The notes under the pieces: model-generated
Seen by the model: only the letters and a program-made list of their open reading frames with translations
Told to the model about the DNA's origin: nothing
Database searches by the model: none
Source: an uncultured Rubrobacteraceae bacterium
GTDB lineage: Bacteria; Actinomycetota; Rubrobacteria; Rubrobacterales; Rubrobacteraceae
Reading direction: 5' to 3'
Assembly: GCA_902806065.1 (NCBI GenBank)
Contig: CADCVE010000027.1
Span: 52,225 to 116,224, forward strand
Length of the DNA: 64,000 nt
Translations under genes and position numbers: made by a program
Shown: positions 19,552 to 29,654 of the stretch, piece after piece
Layout of the letters: every line of letters begins with the position of its first letter
Position numbering within the stretch: position 1 is the stretch's first letter

Positions 19552-21405
19552 CTACTCAACAGTTACACTTTTGGCGAGGTTGCGTGGCTTGTCCACGTTC
19601 AGGCCACGCGCTTTGGCGACGTGGTAGGCGAGGAGCTGCAGCGGCACGGTGGAGACGAGCGGGCTCAGTATCTCTGGCATCTCCGGCACCGGCAGCGTGA
19701 CCTGCGCCACGCGCGCGGCCGCAGCGTCGTCTTCGCGGGCTATGGCTATAACGCGGGCACCGCGGGCTACGGTCTCCTCGACGTTGGAGAGGGTCTTCTC
19801 GCGCAGGGTGCCCTCGCCGAGGACGGCGACTACCGGGCACTGCTCGTCGACGAGGGCTATCGGGCCGTGCTTCATCTCGCCGGCAGGGTAGCCTTCGGCG
19901 GGGAGGTAGGAGATCTCCTTTAGCTTCAACGCCCCCTCTAGCGCTACCGGGAACAGATGTCCCCGCCCCAGGAACAGCGCGCACCGCGCCCCCGCGAACA
20001 CCCCAACGGCCTCCCCCACCCGCCCCTCTAGCAGCCCCAGAGCCTCCTCGACCTTCTCCGGCGAGCGGCGGAGCCCACATCCAACATCCGACAACTGCTC
20101 CCCGGAAAGGCCCCCGCGCCTCCCCGCGAGCTCGAGCGCCAGGAGGTATAGCGCCGCGACCTGCGTGAGAAAGGTCTTCGTTGCGGCCACCCCAACCTCC
20201 GGACCAGCCTTGGTCAAAAGGACCGCTTCAGCCTCGCGAGTAAGAAGAGAGCCCTGCGTATTGGTCACGGCCAGCACACGCGCCCCGAAGCCCCGCGACG
20301 CCTCCACCGCGGCCAGAGTGTCCGTCGTCTCCCCACTCTGGCTTATGGCGACCACGAGAGTACTCTCATCTCCAATGGGGTCCGCGTATCGATACTCGCT
20401 CGCCACGGCCACCTCGACGGGCAGACGGGCGAGACGTTCTATAGCGTACTTGCCGAGGAGCCCGGCATGATAAGCCGTTCCACACGCCACCACCACGATA
20501 CGCTCGATCCCCGAGAAGTCAAAGTCCAGCTCCGAGAGGTCCACGACACCGTCGGTGTCCAGACGGCCTGCAAGGGTAGCCTGAAGAGCGGCGGGTTGTT
20601 CGTGGATCTCCTTGAGCATGAAGTCCTCGTAGCCGTTGAGTCCTAACTCCTCCGCGCTCCAATCTACCTCGAAGGTCTCCCGCTCCACGGGCTGGCCATA
20701 CAGAGTTTGTATCTCCACCGAAGAGTCAGTGAGCACCGCGATCTCTCCGTTCTCCACGAAAAGGAACCTCCTGGTATTGCCGAGCAAGGCCTGAACCGCG
20801 CTAGCCAGGAAGTTTTCGCCCTCTCCAAGACCCACGACCAGCGGGCTCTGGTGGCGCGCCGCGACTATGGTCCCAGGCTCCTCCGCGCTCATCACCGCGA
20901 CCGCGAACGACCCCTGCAGACGCTTCAACGTTCCCACGAGCGCCTCCCGCAAAGGCTCGCCCGCCGCTACCCTCTCGGCCAGAAGGTGCGCGATGACCTC
21001 TGTGTCCGTCTCCGAGCGGAACTCGAAGCCACGCTCCCTCAACTCTTCCCTTAGCTCCGCGTGGTTCTCGATGATGCCGTTGTGGACCACCGCGACCTCG
21101 GGACCACCCGCGGGGGCGCCGCCCCCGGTGTGGGGATGAGCATTCGCCTCACTGGGGCGGCCGTGCGTGGCCCACCGGGTGTGCCCCACTCCCACCCTTA
21201 CCTTGAAGAAGTCGTCATACTTCTCGCCGATGGCGCCCGCCAGGTTGTCGAGGGGACCCACCTCTTTGGTCGTCTCGATCCCTCTCTCCGGCATGGCCAG
21301 GGCGAGTCCGGCCGAGTCATAACCCCGGTATTCGAGGTTCCGCAAGCCCTCCATGAGGACCTCGACACACCGCTCCTTGCCCACGTAACCGACTATCCCG
21401 CACAT
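19552..21405 (-). CDS. glmS: Glutamine--fructose-6-phosphate aminotransferase
   Basis: A 617-aa isomerising aminotransferase that makes glucosamine-6-phosphate for peptidoglycan. The N-terminal glutaminase domain begins MCGIVGYVG, with the mature nucleophile Cys at position 2, and includes GHTRWATHG. Two SIS domains follow (VACGTAYHAG, SQSGETTDTLAA; then LGRGHLFPVALEGALKLKE), and the C-terminal tail KPRNLAKSVTVE is diagnostic. ATG 21405 is set by AGGAGGT five bases upstream and by the need for Cys2; the frame stays open to 21627 but that extension is not homologous. Length agrees with the family (about 610 aa). Confidence 0.97.
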   Translation of the reverse strand: MCGIVGYVGKERCVEVLMEGLRNLEYRGYDSAGLALAMPERGIETTKEVGPLDNLAGAIGEKYDDFFKVRVGVGHTRWATHGRPSEANAHPHTGGGAPAGGPEVAVVHNGIIENHAELREELRERGFEFRSETDTEVIAHLLAERVAAGEPLREALVGTLKRLQGSFAVAVMSAEEPGTIVAARHQSPLVVGLGEGENFLASAVQALLGNTRRFLFVENGEIAVLTDSSVEIQTLYGQPVERETFEVDWSAEELGLNGYEDFMLKEIHEQPAALQATLAGRLDTDGVVDLSELDFDFSGIERIVVVACGTAYHAGLLGKYAIERLARLPVEVAVASEYRYADPIGDESTLVVAISQSGETTDTLAAVEASRGFGARVLAVTNTQGSLLTREAEAVLLTKAGPEVGVAATKTFLTQVAALYLLALELAGRRGGLSGEQLSDVGCGLRRSPEKVEEALGLLEGRVGEAVGVFAGARCALFLGRGHLFPVALEGALKLKEISYLPAEGYPAGEMKHGPIALVDEQCPVVAVLGEGTLREKTLSNVEETVARGARVIAIAREDDAAAARVAQVTLPVPEMPEILSPLVSTVPLQLLAYHVAKARGLNVDKPRNLAKSVTVE

Positions 21406-21934
21406 AGCGCACCTCCTCTTCGTCCCGGACAAAGGACCGGGACAATAGTTACCCTGAAGCAGGACCACAAAGGATGCAAAGAGAAGCCGCGAGAGTACCA
21501 CTCGGGTCCCGGGAGACGCTTTGTCCCCGGCGTCACCGCCGGGATTTGTCGCCGCCCTAACGACCGCCCGTAAGCCGAGACGCACCCGCCGAATTACTCG
21601 ATGAACGTCTACCTCGTCGACTCCCATCCCGGTATTCCTCGCCGGCCATGGGAGCCCTGGCGCTTTGTATTCTGTTCGCTTCTTCTCCGTCGGCCTTTTT
21701 CAGAGACCTGCTCGTGTACTCGTCTATTATCAGACATCAGACGAAACCCGGTTTTACTTTAACAACCCTCCTTATCTCGCCCGCAACGGTGCTCCTGACC
21801 TTTAACTTTAATCCTCCCGAGACGTAAAGGGAAGAGTGAATTCTCGTAGCCTTGATGGGTGGTCGTTAGAAGCGAAGGACGAGGAAGACTATTTATATAC
21901 CGCGATTCCGTCGCAATCTCCTTCAGCGGTCGGG
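21406..21934. other. glmS leader and intergenic region, structured
   Basis: About 530 bp without a convincing gene. On the minus strand just before glmS lie nested GC-rich hairpins: GTCCCGG and CCGGGAC flank an 8-nt loop at about 21422-21442, and more GTCCCGG/CCGGG pairs occur at 21510-21545. The GC content falls sharply at 21715-21835, where the glmS promoter probably lies, giving a leader near 300 nt. I do not recognise a known riboswitch; the glmS ribozyme core is not evident. Confidence 0.4.
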
Positions 21935-22385
21935 TCAGGAGCGCAGGACGAGTACGGCGCCGGCGATTACGAGTACGGCGCCGGCGATCTTCGGGAAGCT
22001 AACAGTGTTGACCGGTAAGTTGAGCAGACCAAACTGATCGAGGACGATGGAGGCGACCATCTGACCCGCGATCACGAACCCGACGGTACTCGCCGCCCCA
22101 ATGCGTGGGGTCAGGATAATCGAGGCGAACACGTAGAACGCCCCCAGAAACCCGCCGGCCCAGACCCACCACGGCGCCCCCGAAAGGCCGGCGACGTTCG
22201 GCGCCCCTTCGCGCGCGGCGAGCCCGGCCACGAAGAGCGCGAGCGTCCCGACCGCTGAAGGAGATGGCCGCCGCCGTAATAGGCCCGCCAACCGCCCCGC
22301 GCAGCCCGGCGTTCACCGCGAACTGAATCGGCACGGCCACCCCCGCCGTAAAAGCGAATAACACAAAGATCCACTCAGCCCTCAT
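21935..22385 (-). pseudogene. YdcZ/DUF606-type DMT transporter, frameshifted
   Basis: ATG 22385 (GGAGGACG just upstream) starts MRAEWIFVLFAFTAGVAVP and runs to PITAAAISF, after which the frame turns non-membrane (SGRDARALRG). The next frame continues SAVGTLALFVAGL and ends GAVLVIAGAVLVLRS. Removing one base at about 22256 gives one protein of about 150 aa with five TM helices, the size and pattern of the small DMT_YdcZ family. A near-perfect duplication (GAGTACGGCGCCGGCGAT twice) at the 3' end encodes its last helix. Substrate unknown. Confidence 0.65.
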
Positions 22386-22443
22386 CGTCCTCCTTGTCCT
22401 CGCCGTGTGACCCATACCGGTGCTCTCTACACAAACGGCTCTG

Positions 22444-23949
22444 TCAAGATCCACTTTGAACGAACTCCAGAATCATCTGATCCGTCATCCACTCCACCGG
22501 CGCCCTGTCATCGGTCAACACCGGTCCCGAACCTTCGGCTGGTTCGATCTCACCCGCTATCTCCTTCGCCAGCGGACGCACGATCTCCGGCGCCCCCGCG
22601 ACGTTCTCCCGCATCACCTCCGCCCCGGTCTCTTCCTCCGTTCCAACGACGATAGTGTTGAACGGCCCGGCATCGAAGGCGTAGACATGCTCGTAGACCT
22701 CGTTCATCGTCCGGGCTATGGAATTCGGGACCCGCCTGTCATCCGGGGTGTGGCCAACATTAATGGTTACTACGCTCTTCTCCGAAAGGTGTTCGCGTAC
22801 CTCTCCAAAGAACTCCGCTGTCGTGAGATGGAACGGTATATAGGGCTGGCGGTAGGCATCGATTACCACGAGGTCGTATTCGTTATCCGTAGTGCGTAGA
22901 AAGTAGCGGCCATCGGCGGTGTGGGTGGTGAGCCCGTCGCGGTCCATCTCGAAGAGGTCGTAGCCGACCTTGGAGATCTGGCCGTCAAGCTCCACGCCGT
23001 CTATCTCTATCCCCGGATACACGTCCGCAAGTTCCGAGGAGACCGTCCCGGCGGCGCTCCCGATGATCAGGGCGTTCCGGGGCGGCCCAGACGAGACCAG
23101 GAGCGGCATCGAGAGCGGATAGTCCCAGTACGCCTCCGACAGAATACGTCCGGGCTTGTACGCCGAGTGCTGCGCCCGGCCCTCGTTGAGTTGCAGGGCA
23201 CGCTCGCCGTCCTGGTATTCCACCACCTGGATGTACTGGTAGAGCGAGTCGTCCTCGTAGATCAAGCCGGGCGTCGCTTTGATCCCTTGCGGCAAGAACG
23301 CAGCCGCCACCATGAGCAGAGGCAGTGCGAACAACAGCAGGCGCCGCCGGAACGACGATCCCCTCGGAGAAGCGAGCACACTCGCAAAAGCCAAAACGGC
23401 CCCGAAGACTAGGAAGGTATTGCGAGTCCCGAGTCCCGGTATCGTGACCAGAACGGCAACGAACGTTCCCACGATGCTCCCCACGGTCGAGACAGCGTAG
23501 AGGCCCCCCGAAACACCGCCGGCCTCGCCCACCTCGCGCAGCGAGATGCGGATCGCGAACGGCGAGACCATCCCGAGCAGGGTGATACCCGGCGCGAAGA
23601 GCAGCAGCGTCGCGAAGAACGAGCCGAGGAAAGCGCCCGCCGAAAGGCTCTCGAAGGAGCGTGCACTCACAGCCATGACCGGACCGGCCACAAATGGGGT
23701 GACGGCGACGATCACGGAAGCGACGAGCGTCACGTTCGTGAGCGTCCGGCCGTGCGGATATCTGTCGGCATAGCGCCCACCGAGATAGTATCCGGCGGTC
23801 AGGTAGATCAGGATCAAACCAATGATGTTGGCCCACACCAGTATCGAAGACCCGAAATACGGCGCGAGCAGACGGCTAGCAGCCATCTCCACGGCGAGCG
23901 TCGTAGCTCCCGCGACAAAGACGAGCAAGACGAGAGAGAAACGTCCCAT
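22444..23949 (-). CDS. Membrane-fused spermidine synthase-like protein
   Basis: About 501 aa from ATG 23949, with GGAGAG upstream. The N-terminal half has seven to eight TM helices ([18 protein letters not shown] is the usual family opening, and [19 protein letters not shown]). The C-terminal half is a class I methyltransferase fold of the spermidine-synthase type: [17 protein letters not shown] replaces the glycine-rich loop, then DGVELDGQ and [19 protein letters not shown]. These fused proteins are widespread and mostly uncharacterised; aminopropyl transfer is not certain. The frame is open upstream to 24258, but that part overlaps the divergent gene and lacks family features. Confidence 0.8.
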   Translation of the reverse strand: MGRFSLVLLVFVAGATTLAVEMAASRLLAPYFGSSILVWANIIGLILIYLTAGYYLGGRYADRYPHGRTLTNVTLVASVIVAVTPFVAGPVMAVSARSFESLSAGAFLGSFFATLLLFAPGITLLGMVSPFAIRISLREVGEAGGVSGGLYAVSTVGSIVGTFVAVLVTIPGLGTRNTFLVFGAVLAFASVLASPRGSSFRRRLLLFALPLLMVAAAFLPQGIKATPGLIYEDDSLYQYIQVVEYQDGERALQLNEGRAQHSAYKPGRILSEAYWDYPLSMPLLVSSGPPRNALIIGSAAGTVSSELADVYPGIEIDGVELDGQISKVGYDLFEMDRDGLTTHTADGRYFLRTTDNEYDLVVIDAYRQPYIPFHLTTAEFFGEVREHLSEKSVVTINVGHTPDDRRVPNSIARTMNEVYEHVYAFDAGPFNTIVVGTEEETGAEVMRENVAGAPEIVRPLAKEIAGEIEPAEGSGPVLTDDRAPVEWMTDQMILEFVQSGS

Positions 23950-24051
23950 CTGCTCTCCGGACGGGTCGCCGGACGCTTCGCCCTTTCTCTTTACGTAGAC
24001 TCTCGCCTCCGGCTCCGCCACGAGCGGCAGTATATCCGCTACGATTGGACT

Positions 24052-24561
24052 ATGAAGGAACACGACGAAAAGGGCAAGAGCGCAGGCGGGGCTCACTTTA
24101 CCGTACGCCCCGGAAGGCGGGAGGATGCCGTCGCCGCCGCGCGGCTCTGGGTAAATAGCGCCGAAGAGCACACCCTCTATGACGAGGTCTACGCTACCGC
24201 CCCGGACGCCGAGAAGGTAATGCGCCGCTTCCTCGCCGACCTCTCCAGTAGTGGGCACTCCTGCCTCTTCGTCGCCGAGAGGAACGGCGAGGTCGTCGGC
24301 TTCCTCTCAGGCGAGCTGCGCGAAGGCTCCCCGGCCTTTAAACCCAAGACCTGGGCCGCCGTCGAAGACATCTACGTCTCCCCCGACCACCGTAGCCTCG
24401 GAATAGGCCGCGTCCTGTTCCAGGAATGCCAGGAGTGGGCCAGGAACAAAGGCGCGAACGGCATCTCCCTACAAGTCGCCGCCGGCAACGCCCGCGCCCG
24501 CAAGTTCTACGAAGCTTTAGGCTTCCGCGAGGTGTCCGTTTATGAGGTAAGGGAATTCTAG
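24052..24561 (+). CDS. GNAT-family N-acetyltransferase
   Basis: A 169-aa acetyl-CoA-dependent acyltransferase. The family core is visible: motif A in [20 protein letters not shown] with the acetyl-CoA pyrophosphate loop RSLGIG, and motif B in [13 protein letters not shown]. No ribosome site precedes ATG 24052; a -10-like TACGAT ends six bases upstream, suggesting a leaderless transcript. It is divergent from the spermidine-synthase-like gene. Substrate unknown. Confidence 0.85.
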   Translation: MKEHDEKGKSAGGAHFTVRPGRREDAVAAARLWVNSAEEHTLYDEVYATAPDAEKVMRRFLADLSSSGHSCLFVAERNGEVVGFLSGELREGSPAFKPKTWAAVEDIYVSPDHRSLGIGRVLFQECQEWARNKGANGISLQVAAGNARARKFYEALGFREVSVYEVREF

Positions 24562-24658
24562 AAAAGGGATAGTTTGCAGGAAAGTTCCCCACGAGGGAAC
24601 CTTAACTCCCTCCACCGGTCGACCGATAAGGACGCCACAAACCCTTCGAACATCGCCC

Positions 24659-25108
24659 CTACAGACTGTAGGACCGCGACAACACCCGTACGTCTGCCTC
24701 CGTCTCATAGCCCGAAGCCTCGTAGAACGGAGCCGCCTCCTCATCGGTCTGGACCTCGACGTAGGAGACGCCGCGCACTCTGCACAGATCCTCCACCGCT
24801 CCAAGTAGCGCCCGCCCAACGCCCCGTCGCCGCGCCTCCGGCTTTACGTAGAAGTCCTCGATGCTGGCGAAGACAGCGCCCAGAGATACGTTGGGCCGCA
24901 GAGATACCACAGCCACCCCGACAATGAGCCCGTCAGACCAGGCCGCTAATACTTCGAGGTCTCCTCCCTCTACGGCCCGCTCGAGTCGTCCGGCGAACGG
25001 CGACGGTACAGGCTCGCCGTTCCTCAAAGATTCTTCAAGGAGGGAGAGCGGCTCGGCAAGCTCGTCGGGGGCAGCGGTACGCACCTCGATCCGGGGACCC
25101 GTAGTCAA
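24659..25108 (-). CDS. GNAT-family N-acetyltransferase
   Basis: About 149 aa with motif A in FASIEDFYVKPEARRRGVGR (acetyl-CoA loop RRRGVG) and a C-terminal YEASGYETEADV. The start is placed at TTG 25108, which overlaps the threonine aldolase stop as TTGA; GTG 25084 is the alternative. No strong ribosome site is seen for either, so translational coupling to the aldolase is likely. Not close to the other GNAT at 24052. Confidence 0.8.
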   Translation of the reverse strand: MTTGPRIEVRTAAPDELAEPLSLLEESLRNGEPVPSPFAGRLERAVEGGDLEVLAAWSDGLIVGVAVVSLRPNVSLGAVFASIEDFYVKPEARRRGVGRALLGAVEDLCRVRGVSYVEVQTDEEAAPFYEASGYETEADVRVLSRSYSL

Positions 25109-26124
25109 AGCTGTGTGAAGACGGCAGCTACTCTGGAGGCTGCTTCTATAGCAGCCTCTATCTCCTCGTCGCAGATGTCGAGGTGTGTACACATACGCAC
25201 GGTACTCTTGCCCCAGGGGGTGGCGAGCACACCGTGTTCGGCGAGGTCTCGCAAGAAAGACTCCGCCTCCCCCACCTCGACGAGCACGATGTTGGTCTCC
25301 GGTGGCTCTACCGTGTAGCCGGACTTTTCGAGGCCCGCTGCTAGCTTGCGGGCGCGTTCGTGGTCTTCGGCGAGCCTCTCGATGTGGTGCTCGAAGGCGT
25401 GGAGGGAGGCGGCGGCGATCACGCCCGCCTGCCGCATCCCGCCCCCGAACGCCTTGCGCGCCCGCCTGGCCTCCCGGATGGTCTCCTCATCGCCCGCCAG
25501 CAACGACCCCACGGGGGCGCCGAGCCCCTTGGAGGAGCATACCGAGACCGTATCAGCATGCTCACACCACTCCCACGCAGGGAGACCAGTCGCCATCGCC
25601 GCGTTGAACAGCCGTGCCCCGTCGAGGTGTACGTTAATACCCAACCCTCGCGCTTCGGCGGCGACCGCCGCGAACTTCTCCAGAGGGAAGATTTTGCCGC
25701 CAGCAACGTTGTGGGTGTTCTCCAGGCACAGGAGCTTCGGGCGGGGGAAGTGAACGTTCTCGGGACGAACCGCCGCCCTCAGCGTCTCGGGTGCGATGAT
25801 GCCGCCCTCGCCGGGAAGGGGTCTTACCTGGACGCCGGAGAGTAGAGCCGGGGCACCAGCTTCGTAGCGGAAGATGTGAGCGTCTTCGTGCAGGAGGACC
25901 TCGTCGCCGCGACCGGTCCCCACATACACCCCGATCTGGTTCGTCATCGTCCCCGAGGGACAGTAGATCGCCGCTTCCTTGCCGAGCAGCGCCGCCACGT
26001 ACTCCTCCAGCTTGTTGACGGTCGGGTCCTCCCCGAAGACGTCGTCCCCTACCGGTGCGTCCATCATGGCCTGCCGCATCGCCCGCGTCGGTCGCGTCAC
26101 CGTGTCGCTACGAAGGTCTATCAA
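25105..26124 (-). CDS. ltaE: Low-specificity L-threonine aldolase
   Basis: A 339-aa PLP enzyme of fold type I that splits L-threonine/L-allo-threonine to glycine and acetaldehyde. It starts [13 protein letters not shown], the hallmark of the family, with [12 protein letters not shown] next. [11 protein letters not shown] holds the PLP-pyridine Asp, and [14 protein letters not shown] holds the Schiff-base Lys. The length matches. It begins 8 bp after the RNase HIII stop and ends overlapping a GNAT gene, so acyP-rnhC-ltaE-GNAT look like one operon. Confidence 0.93.
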   Translation of the reverse strand: MIDLRSDTVTRPTRAMRQAMMDAPVGDDVFGEDPTVNKLEEYVAALLGKEAAIYCPSGTMTNQIGVYVGTGRGDEVLLHEDAHIFRYEAGAPALLSGVQVRPLPGEGGIIAPETLRAAVRPENVHFPRPKLLCLENTHNVAGGKIFPLEKFAAVAAEARGLGINVHLDGARLFNAAMATGLPAWEWCEHADTVSVCSSKGLGAPVGSLLAGDEETIREARRARKAFGGGMRQAGVIAAASLHAFEHHIERLAEDHERARKLAAGLEKSGYTVEPPETNIVLVEVGEAESFLRDLAEHGVLATPWGKSTVRMCTHLDICDEEIEAAIEAASRVAAVFTQL

Positions 26125-26131
26125 AGTGCCA

Positions 26132-27046
26132 CTACCTTACTATCCGCCCTGTCGTCCCGAAGCTTACCTTCGCCACGTCCCTCAACCCCTCCATCCCTTT
26201 CTCCGCGTAGACTCGCCTACCCGCCGCATGCACGTGGGTAGCGCCTCGCGGTAACTCGTACCCGGCCCGCCCGGAGAGCAGGTCCATCTCCTCCAGTTGC
26301 CGCGCCCGCGCCAGGATCGAAGCAGCCGCCACCGCCGCGTCGTCCTCGGCCCGTGGCCGCACCTCCAGCCGCACCCCCTCCGGTACGTAAGGCTGCAGTA
26401 AAGACCGCGCCGCACGCGCGAACTCATCTACCACTATAACCTCTACTTCAGATCCAAGCTCGCCGATAATGCCGGCGTCGAGCTCACCGAGTAGCTTGTT
26501 GACGTTCCCGGCTGCGTTTCGCCGCGCCTCGAACTCCCGCGGCGCGAGCGAGACGACGCGGAAATTCTCCGGCCCTAGCTCCTCCCGGATACACTGCGCC
26601 ATTCGCCTCGCCTGAGCAACGCCGAGGTCCTTGGAGTCACGCACCCCGATACCTTTCAGCTTCTCCGCGGCGTGCTGGTCCATGACCCTCACCCCGGCTA
26701 CGACCATCGGTCCGAAATAGTCACCCTTCCCAGCCTCGTCGATACCGACCCGCGGCGTGCCGTCGAGGACCGGCCCGGTTCCCTGTGAAGCCACCGCCGC
26801 CTGACTGCTCCTTGCTCCCCCATTTCCCAGCCGCCAGTCCTCGATCAACCCCTTCAACTCTGAAGCTTTACCTCCGGTCGACACCTTGCCCGTGCGATAA
26901 ACGTTAAGGGTTGTGGCATCGGCGCCGCGGGTCACGCGGTATTGGGTGCCGTAGTCTATGTGACGGGAGAAGGAGATGTCGGCCCCGGCCCTTTGGAGGA
27001 GGCGTTTGAGGCTGTCGGGGACTTCGTTTTGCCGCGTCGGGCTCAA
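26132..27046 (-). CDS. rnhC: Ribonuclease HIII
   Basis: A 304-aa enzyme that cuts RNA in RNA-DNA hybrids. The catalytic domain begins [17 protein letters not shown]; the [11 protein letters not shown] form (rather than the DEAGRG of RNase HII) marks type HIII. VRDSKDL and the late Asp/Glu residues follow. The first roughly 90 residues form the TBP-like substrate-binding extension of HIII ([20 protein letters not shown]). The TTG start at 27046 overlaps the acylphosphatase stop (TTGA). HIII is best known from Firmicutes and is less usual here. Confidence 0.88.
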   Translation of the reverse strand: MSPTRQNEVPDSLKRLLQRAGADISFSRHIDYGTQYRVTRGADATTLNVYRTGKVSTGGKASELKGLIEDWRLGNGGARSSQAAVASQGTGPVLDGTPRVGIDEAGKGDYFGPMVVAGVRVMDQHAAEKLKGIGVRDSKDLGVAQARRMAQCIREELGPENFRVVSLAPREFEARRNAAGNVNKLLGELDAGIIGELGSEVEVIVVDEFARAARSLLQPYVPEGVRLEVRPRAEDDAAVAAASILARARQLEEMDLLSGRAGYELPRGATHVHAAGRRVYAEKGMEGLRDVAKVSFGTTGRIVR

Positions 27047-27321
27047 CGCACCTCGAAGCCGGAGGGGTCGCCCGAGGGAGTTTCATTCTCTACGGAGACG
27101 TTCTCGACATCGGCGCTCGACGGGCCGCTCTCGCACCACTCGACCATCTGGCGCACCGCATCGGGCTCGCCTTCGAATACTGCTTCGACCCGGCCATCTT
27201 CGGTGTTGCGAACCCAGCCGTTCAGACCGAGCTGTTCGGCCTGGGTGCGGGTTGCGTCGCGGAAGGACACGCCCTGCACGCGTCCCGAGACGAGGACGCG
27301 TGCTCGTTCTTCGTTAGCCAT
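27043..27321 (-). CDS. acyP: Acylphosphatase
   Basis: A 92-aa alpha/beta protein that hydrolyses carboxyl-phosphate bonds. Both catalytic residues are visible: Arg21 in SGRVQGVSFR, within the phosphate-binding loop, and Asn39 in GWVRNTEDGRVEAVFEG. Length matches the family (about 90 aa). First gene of the acyP-rnhC-ltaE run; the intergenic region with the divergent glycosyltransferase is about 100 bp. Confidence 0.93.
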   Translation of the reverse strand: MANEERARVLVSGRVQGVSFRDATRTQAEQLGLNGWVRNTEDGRVEAVFEGEPDAVRQMVEWCESGPSSADVENVSVENETPSGDPSGFEVR

Positions 27322-27420
27322 CTCTTGCCTCCCTGCAGCTGTTTTATCTTCCCCGTAAGTCTACCCGTGGAAGGCCCGCGTTTTGGGGTCGTTTGCCGCT
27401 TATGCTAGCCTAATTGGATT

Positions 27421-28983
27421 GTGAGCCTCGAGAAGCAGATATCGTTGGGTGCGCGGGAGGGCGGACAGTCTCTGCTCACGCTGGTCATTCCGACGCGCAA
27501 CGAGGAGGGGAACGTCGCCCGATTGGTGCGTGAGCTCGAGGAGTCTTTATCGGGGGTGAACTACCGGGTTGTGTTCGTGGATGACTCCACGGATGGGACG
27601 CCGGGTGTGATTCGTTCGTTGAGCAAGGGGGATGGCCGGGTCGTATTGATCCAGCGTGAGGAAGCCGAGCGGGAGGGTGGTCTCTCGACCGCCGTGGCCG
27701 TGGGTATGGACGCGGTTGCGAACGAGAGCGAGTACACCTGCGTGATGGACGCCGACCTGCAGCATCCTCCCGGGAAGGTGCGCGAGATGCTCGACGCGGC
27801 CAGGGAATCGAAGGCGGACGTGGTGGTAGCGAGCCGCTACGCCAGGGGCGGCAGCTATGATGGTCTATCGGGTCCGCTACGCAAGGCCGTCTCCGTTGGC
27901 AGCAAGTCCCTGGCCCAGGTCGTCTTCAAGGAGGCGAGGAAGACCAGCGATCCCATGACGGGGTTCTTTCTGGTGAGGAACACGGCCATCGCGGGCATCC
28001 AGTTCCGGCCAACGGGGTTCAAGATCCTGCTGGAGATCCTGGTCTGCGCCCCGGAGCTGAAGGTAGTGGAGGTTCCGCTGAGCTTCCAGGCGCGTCACGC
28101 GGGCGTCTCCAAGGCCAGCCTACAGCAGGGCCTGGAATACCTGGCTCATATATGGAGCCTGTTCTGGTACGTCCCCTCCGCCGGGCGGTTCTGGAAGTTC
28201 GCCCTCGTCGGGGCCTCGGGCGTGCTGGTGAACCTGCTCACCCTGATAACCCTCGTCGAGTTCTTCGACGCCGGCCCGACGGTGGCCTGGATCGTTGCCG
28301 TGGGTATCAGCATCTTGAGTAATTTCCTGTTCAACAATGCCTTCACCTGGCGCGACGTCAGGCACTCCAGCCGCATCCACTTCCTCCTGCGCGGTGCCCT
28401 GGCGTACCCGGTGGCGATCGTTGCCCTGGGCGCGAACTTCACGGTTTACTATCCCCTACTCAAATACCTCGACGCTGAATTCCCCTACTATGCCGTAGCC
28501 GCCTTCCTCGGCATAATCGCCGGAACGAGCGCAAACTTCATCCTCAGCTCCCGCTTTGTCTTCCGCCCCCCCACCCCAAAGGTCCTGGACCTCGAAGCCT
28601 CACCAGAGAAGATCGCCGAAGAAGCTCGCAAGGAGCTCAAAGCAGACTGGATCGCCCTTCTACGCGCCGGAGACCTGACTCCCGTCGTGCGGTCTTCTTC
28701 AGGAGTCTCGGAGTTAACGCGCCCGCTCACGACCGCCGACGAGAGCGCCATAGGACTGGTGCTCCGCACCCTTCAACCTACCCTCGTGGTAACCGGCCCC
28801 AGACGTCTCCCGCAGGCCCGCACCAACACGCGCTGGATGAACTCCCTCGCCGTCCCGGTCTTCGATGGAGAACGGCCCGTCGGCGTCGTCTACGCCACCC
28901 GCAACTCCACCGAGCAATTCACCCAGGAAGACCTCCACTGGCTCACCGCCTACGCCAGCACCTCCGGCCCGATCTTTCTCTAA
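27421..28983 (+). CDS. GT2 glycosyltransferase-GtrA-GAF fusion
   Basis: A 520-aa multidomain protein from GTG 27421. Residues about 18-240 are a DPM1-like family 2 glycosyltransferase (TLVIPTRNEEGNV, FVDDSTDGT, and the DxD-containing MDADLQHPPG). Residues about 255-385 form four TM helices of the GtrA family (FALVGASGVLVNLLTLITLV, ISNFLFNNAFTW-type motif). Residues about 395-520 resemble a GAF sensor (LAVPVFDGERPVGVVYATRN, FTQEDLHWLTAYAS). The first two domains transfer a sugar to a polyprenyl phosphate and flip or place it in the membrane; the C-terminal GAF-like domain is not part of the usual architecture. Confidence 0.85.
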   Translation: MSLEKQISLGAREGGQSLLTLVIPTRNEEGNVARLVRELEESLSGVNYRVVFVDDSTDGTPGVIRSLSKGDGRVVLIQREEAEREGGLSTAVAVGMDAVANESEYTCVMDADLQHPPGKVREMLDAARESKADVVVASRYARGGSYDGLSGPLRKAVSVGSKSLAQVVFKEARKTSDPMTGFFLVRNTAIAGIQFRPTGFKILLEILVCAPELKVVEVPLSFQARHAGVSKASLQQGLEYLAHIWSLFWYVPSAGRFWKFALVGASGVLVNLLTLITLVEFFDAGPTVAWIVAVGISILSNFLFNNAFTWRDVRHSSRIHFLLRGALAYPVAIVALGANFTVYYPLLKYLDAEFPYYAVAAFLGIIAGTSANFILSSRFVFRPPTPKVLDLEASPEKIAEEARKELKADWIALLRAGDLTPVVRSSSGVSELTRPLTTADESAIGLVLRTLQPTLVVTGPRRLPQARTNTRWMNSLAVPVFDGERPVGVVYATRNSTEQFTQEDLHWLTAYASTSGPIFL

Positions 28984-29654
28984 AGACACTCTGCTTTCAG
29001 CAATCAGTCCCACGGTTCCCCAGGCTCCACGCTACACAGTAGCTACAGTATCCCGAAAAGTGGTGAAATCGGACAAACAAATCTCGCAATAGGCGCGGTG
29101 CACGCTCGGAGGTTTCGTCGCTTCCCCTGCTGAGAGGTGGATGATGGCAGCTAAAAGGGCGCTCCGTCCACCGCCGGAACGCCCCAAAGAACCAAGGTCC
29201 CTCCCCCCGGAAGGCCTGGGTCAAGGGCCTCACCACCCCCCTCCCGAGAGGTGAGGCCCAAGCAGATCCCGTGTCTAACCTCAAGATTGAAACCGAACCC
29301 CAGGTCCACGGAATCTGCATGACCCGAAAGCTAACACCCCCTCCAAACCAACGCAACCTCCCGAAATCCCTTTACCTAAGCCAAATTGTCTATATAGCAC
29401 GCAACAGCACACGACATGACGCCTCCCCTCTAACCCTTAGCACCATATCTTGAGCTTTAACTACAATAACAATCCGCAACTAAAATAACATAACCTGTTA
29501 GTCTAAGGTTAGGTAAGTTTAAGGTTGAGATACATTCGAGCAGTGCACGTGGAGGCAAGGGGCGTGGCTAAAGGATAACTGGCGGCGAGCCGATAAGTAT
29601 AGTGGTTGCTTTCGAGCGGCTGTGTGGTTTCAGAGTTCGAGGAGGGAGCGGCTA
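28984..29654. other. Long intergenic region with hairpin
   Basis: About 670 bp without a supported gene. A 10-bp perfect inverted repeat, GGGCCTCACC (29225-29234) and GGTGAGGCCC (29250-29259), encloses a 15-nt loop. The GC content drops from about 29330 to 29560, with the repeated AAGGTT (29507-29545), probably the pilT promoter zone. No known riboswitch was recognised; open frames on the minus strand have no homology I can see. Confidence 0.4.

Noticed and set aside
21406..21480. Possible glmS ribozyme
   Set aside because: The conserved ribozyme core and cleavage-site context were not recognisable before the start codon.
21490..21515. GAGTGGTAC...CGCGG upstream of glmS looks like the T-box antiterminator core
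   Set aside because: The match is interrupted, no specifier stem or following U-run was found, and glmS is not a usual T-box target.
21941..21990. Tandem repeat of 18 bp
   Set aside because: It lies within the DMT gene and simply encodes the repeated hydrophobic VLVIAGAVLVL end.
29090..29260. Possible c-di-GMP riboswitch near pilT
   Set aside because: The conserved GCAAA and GGTAGC-type blocks of the class I motif are absent on both strands.
28997..29356. 119-codon minus-strand frame in the long intergenic region
   Set aside because: No ribosome site, odd composition and no recognisable domain.
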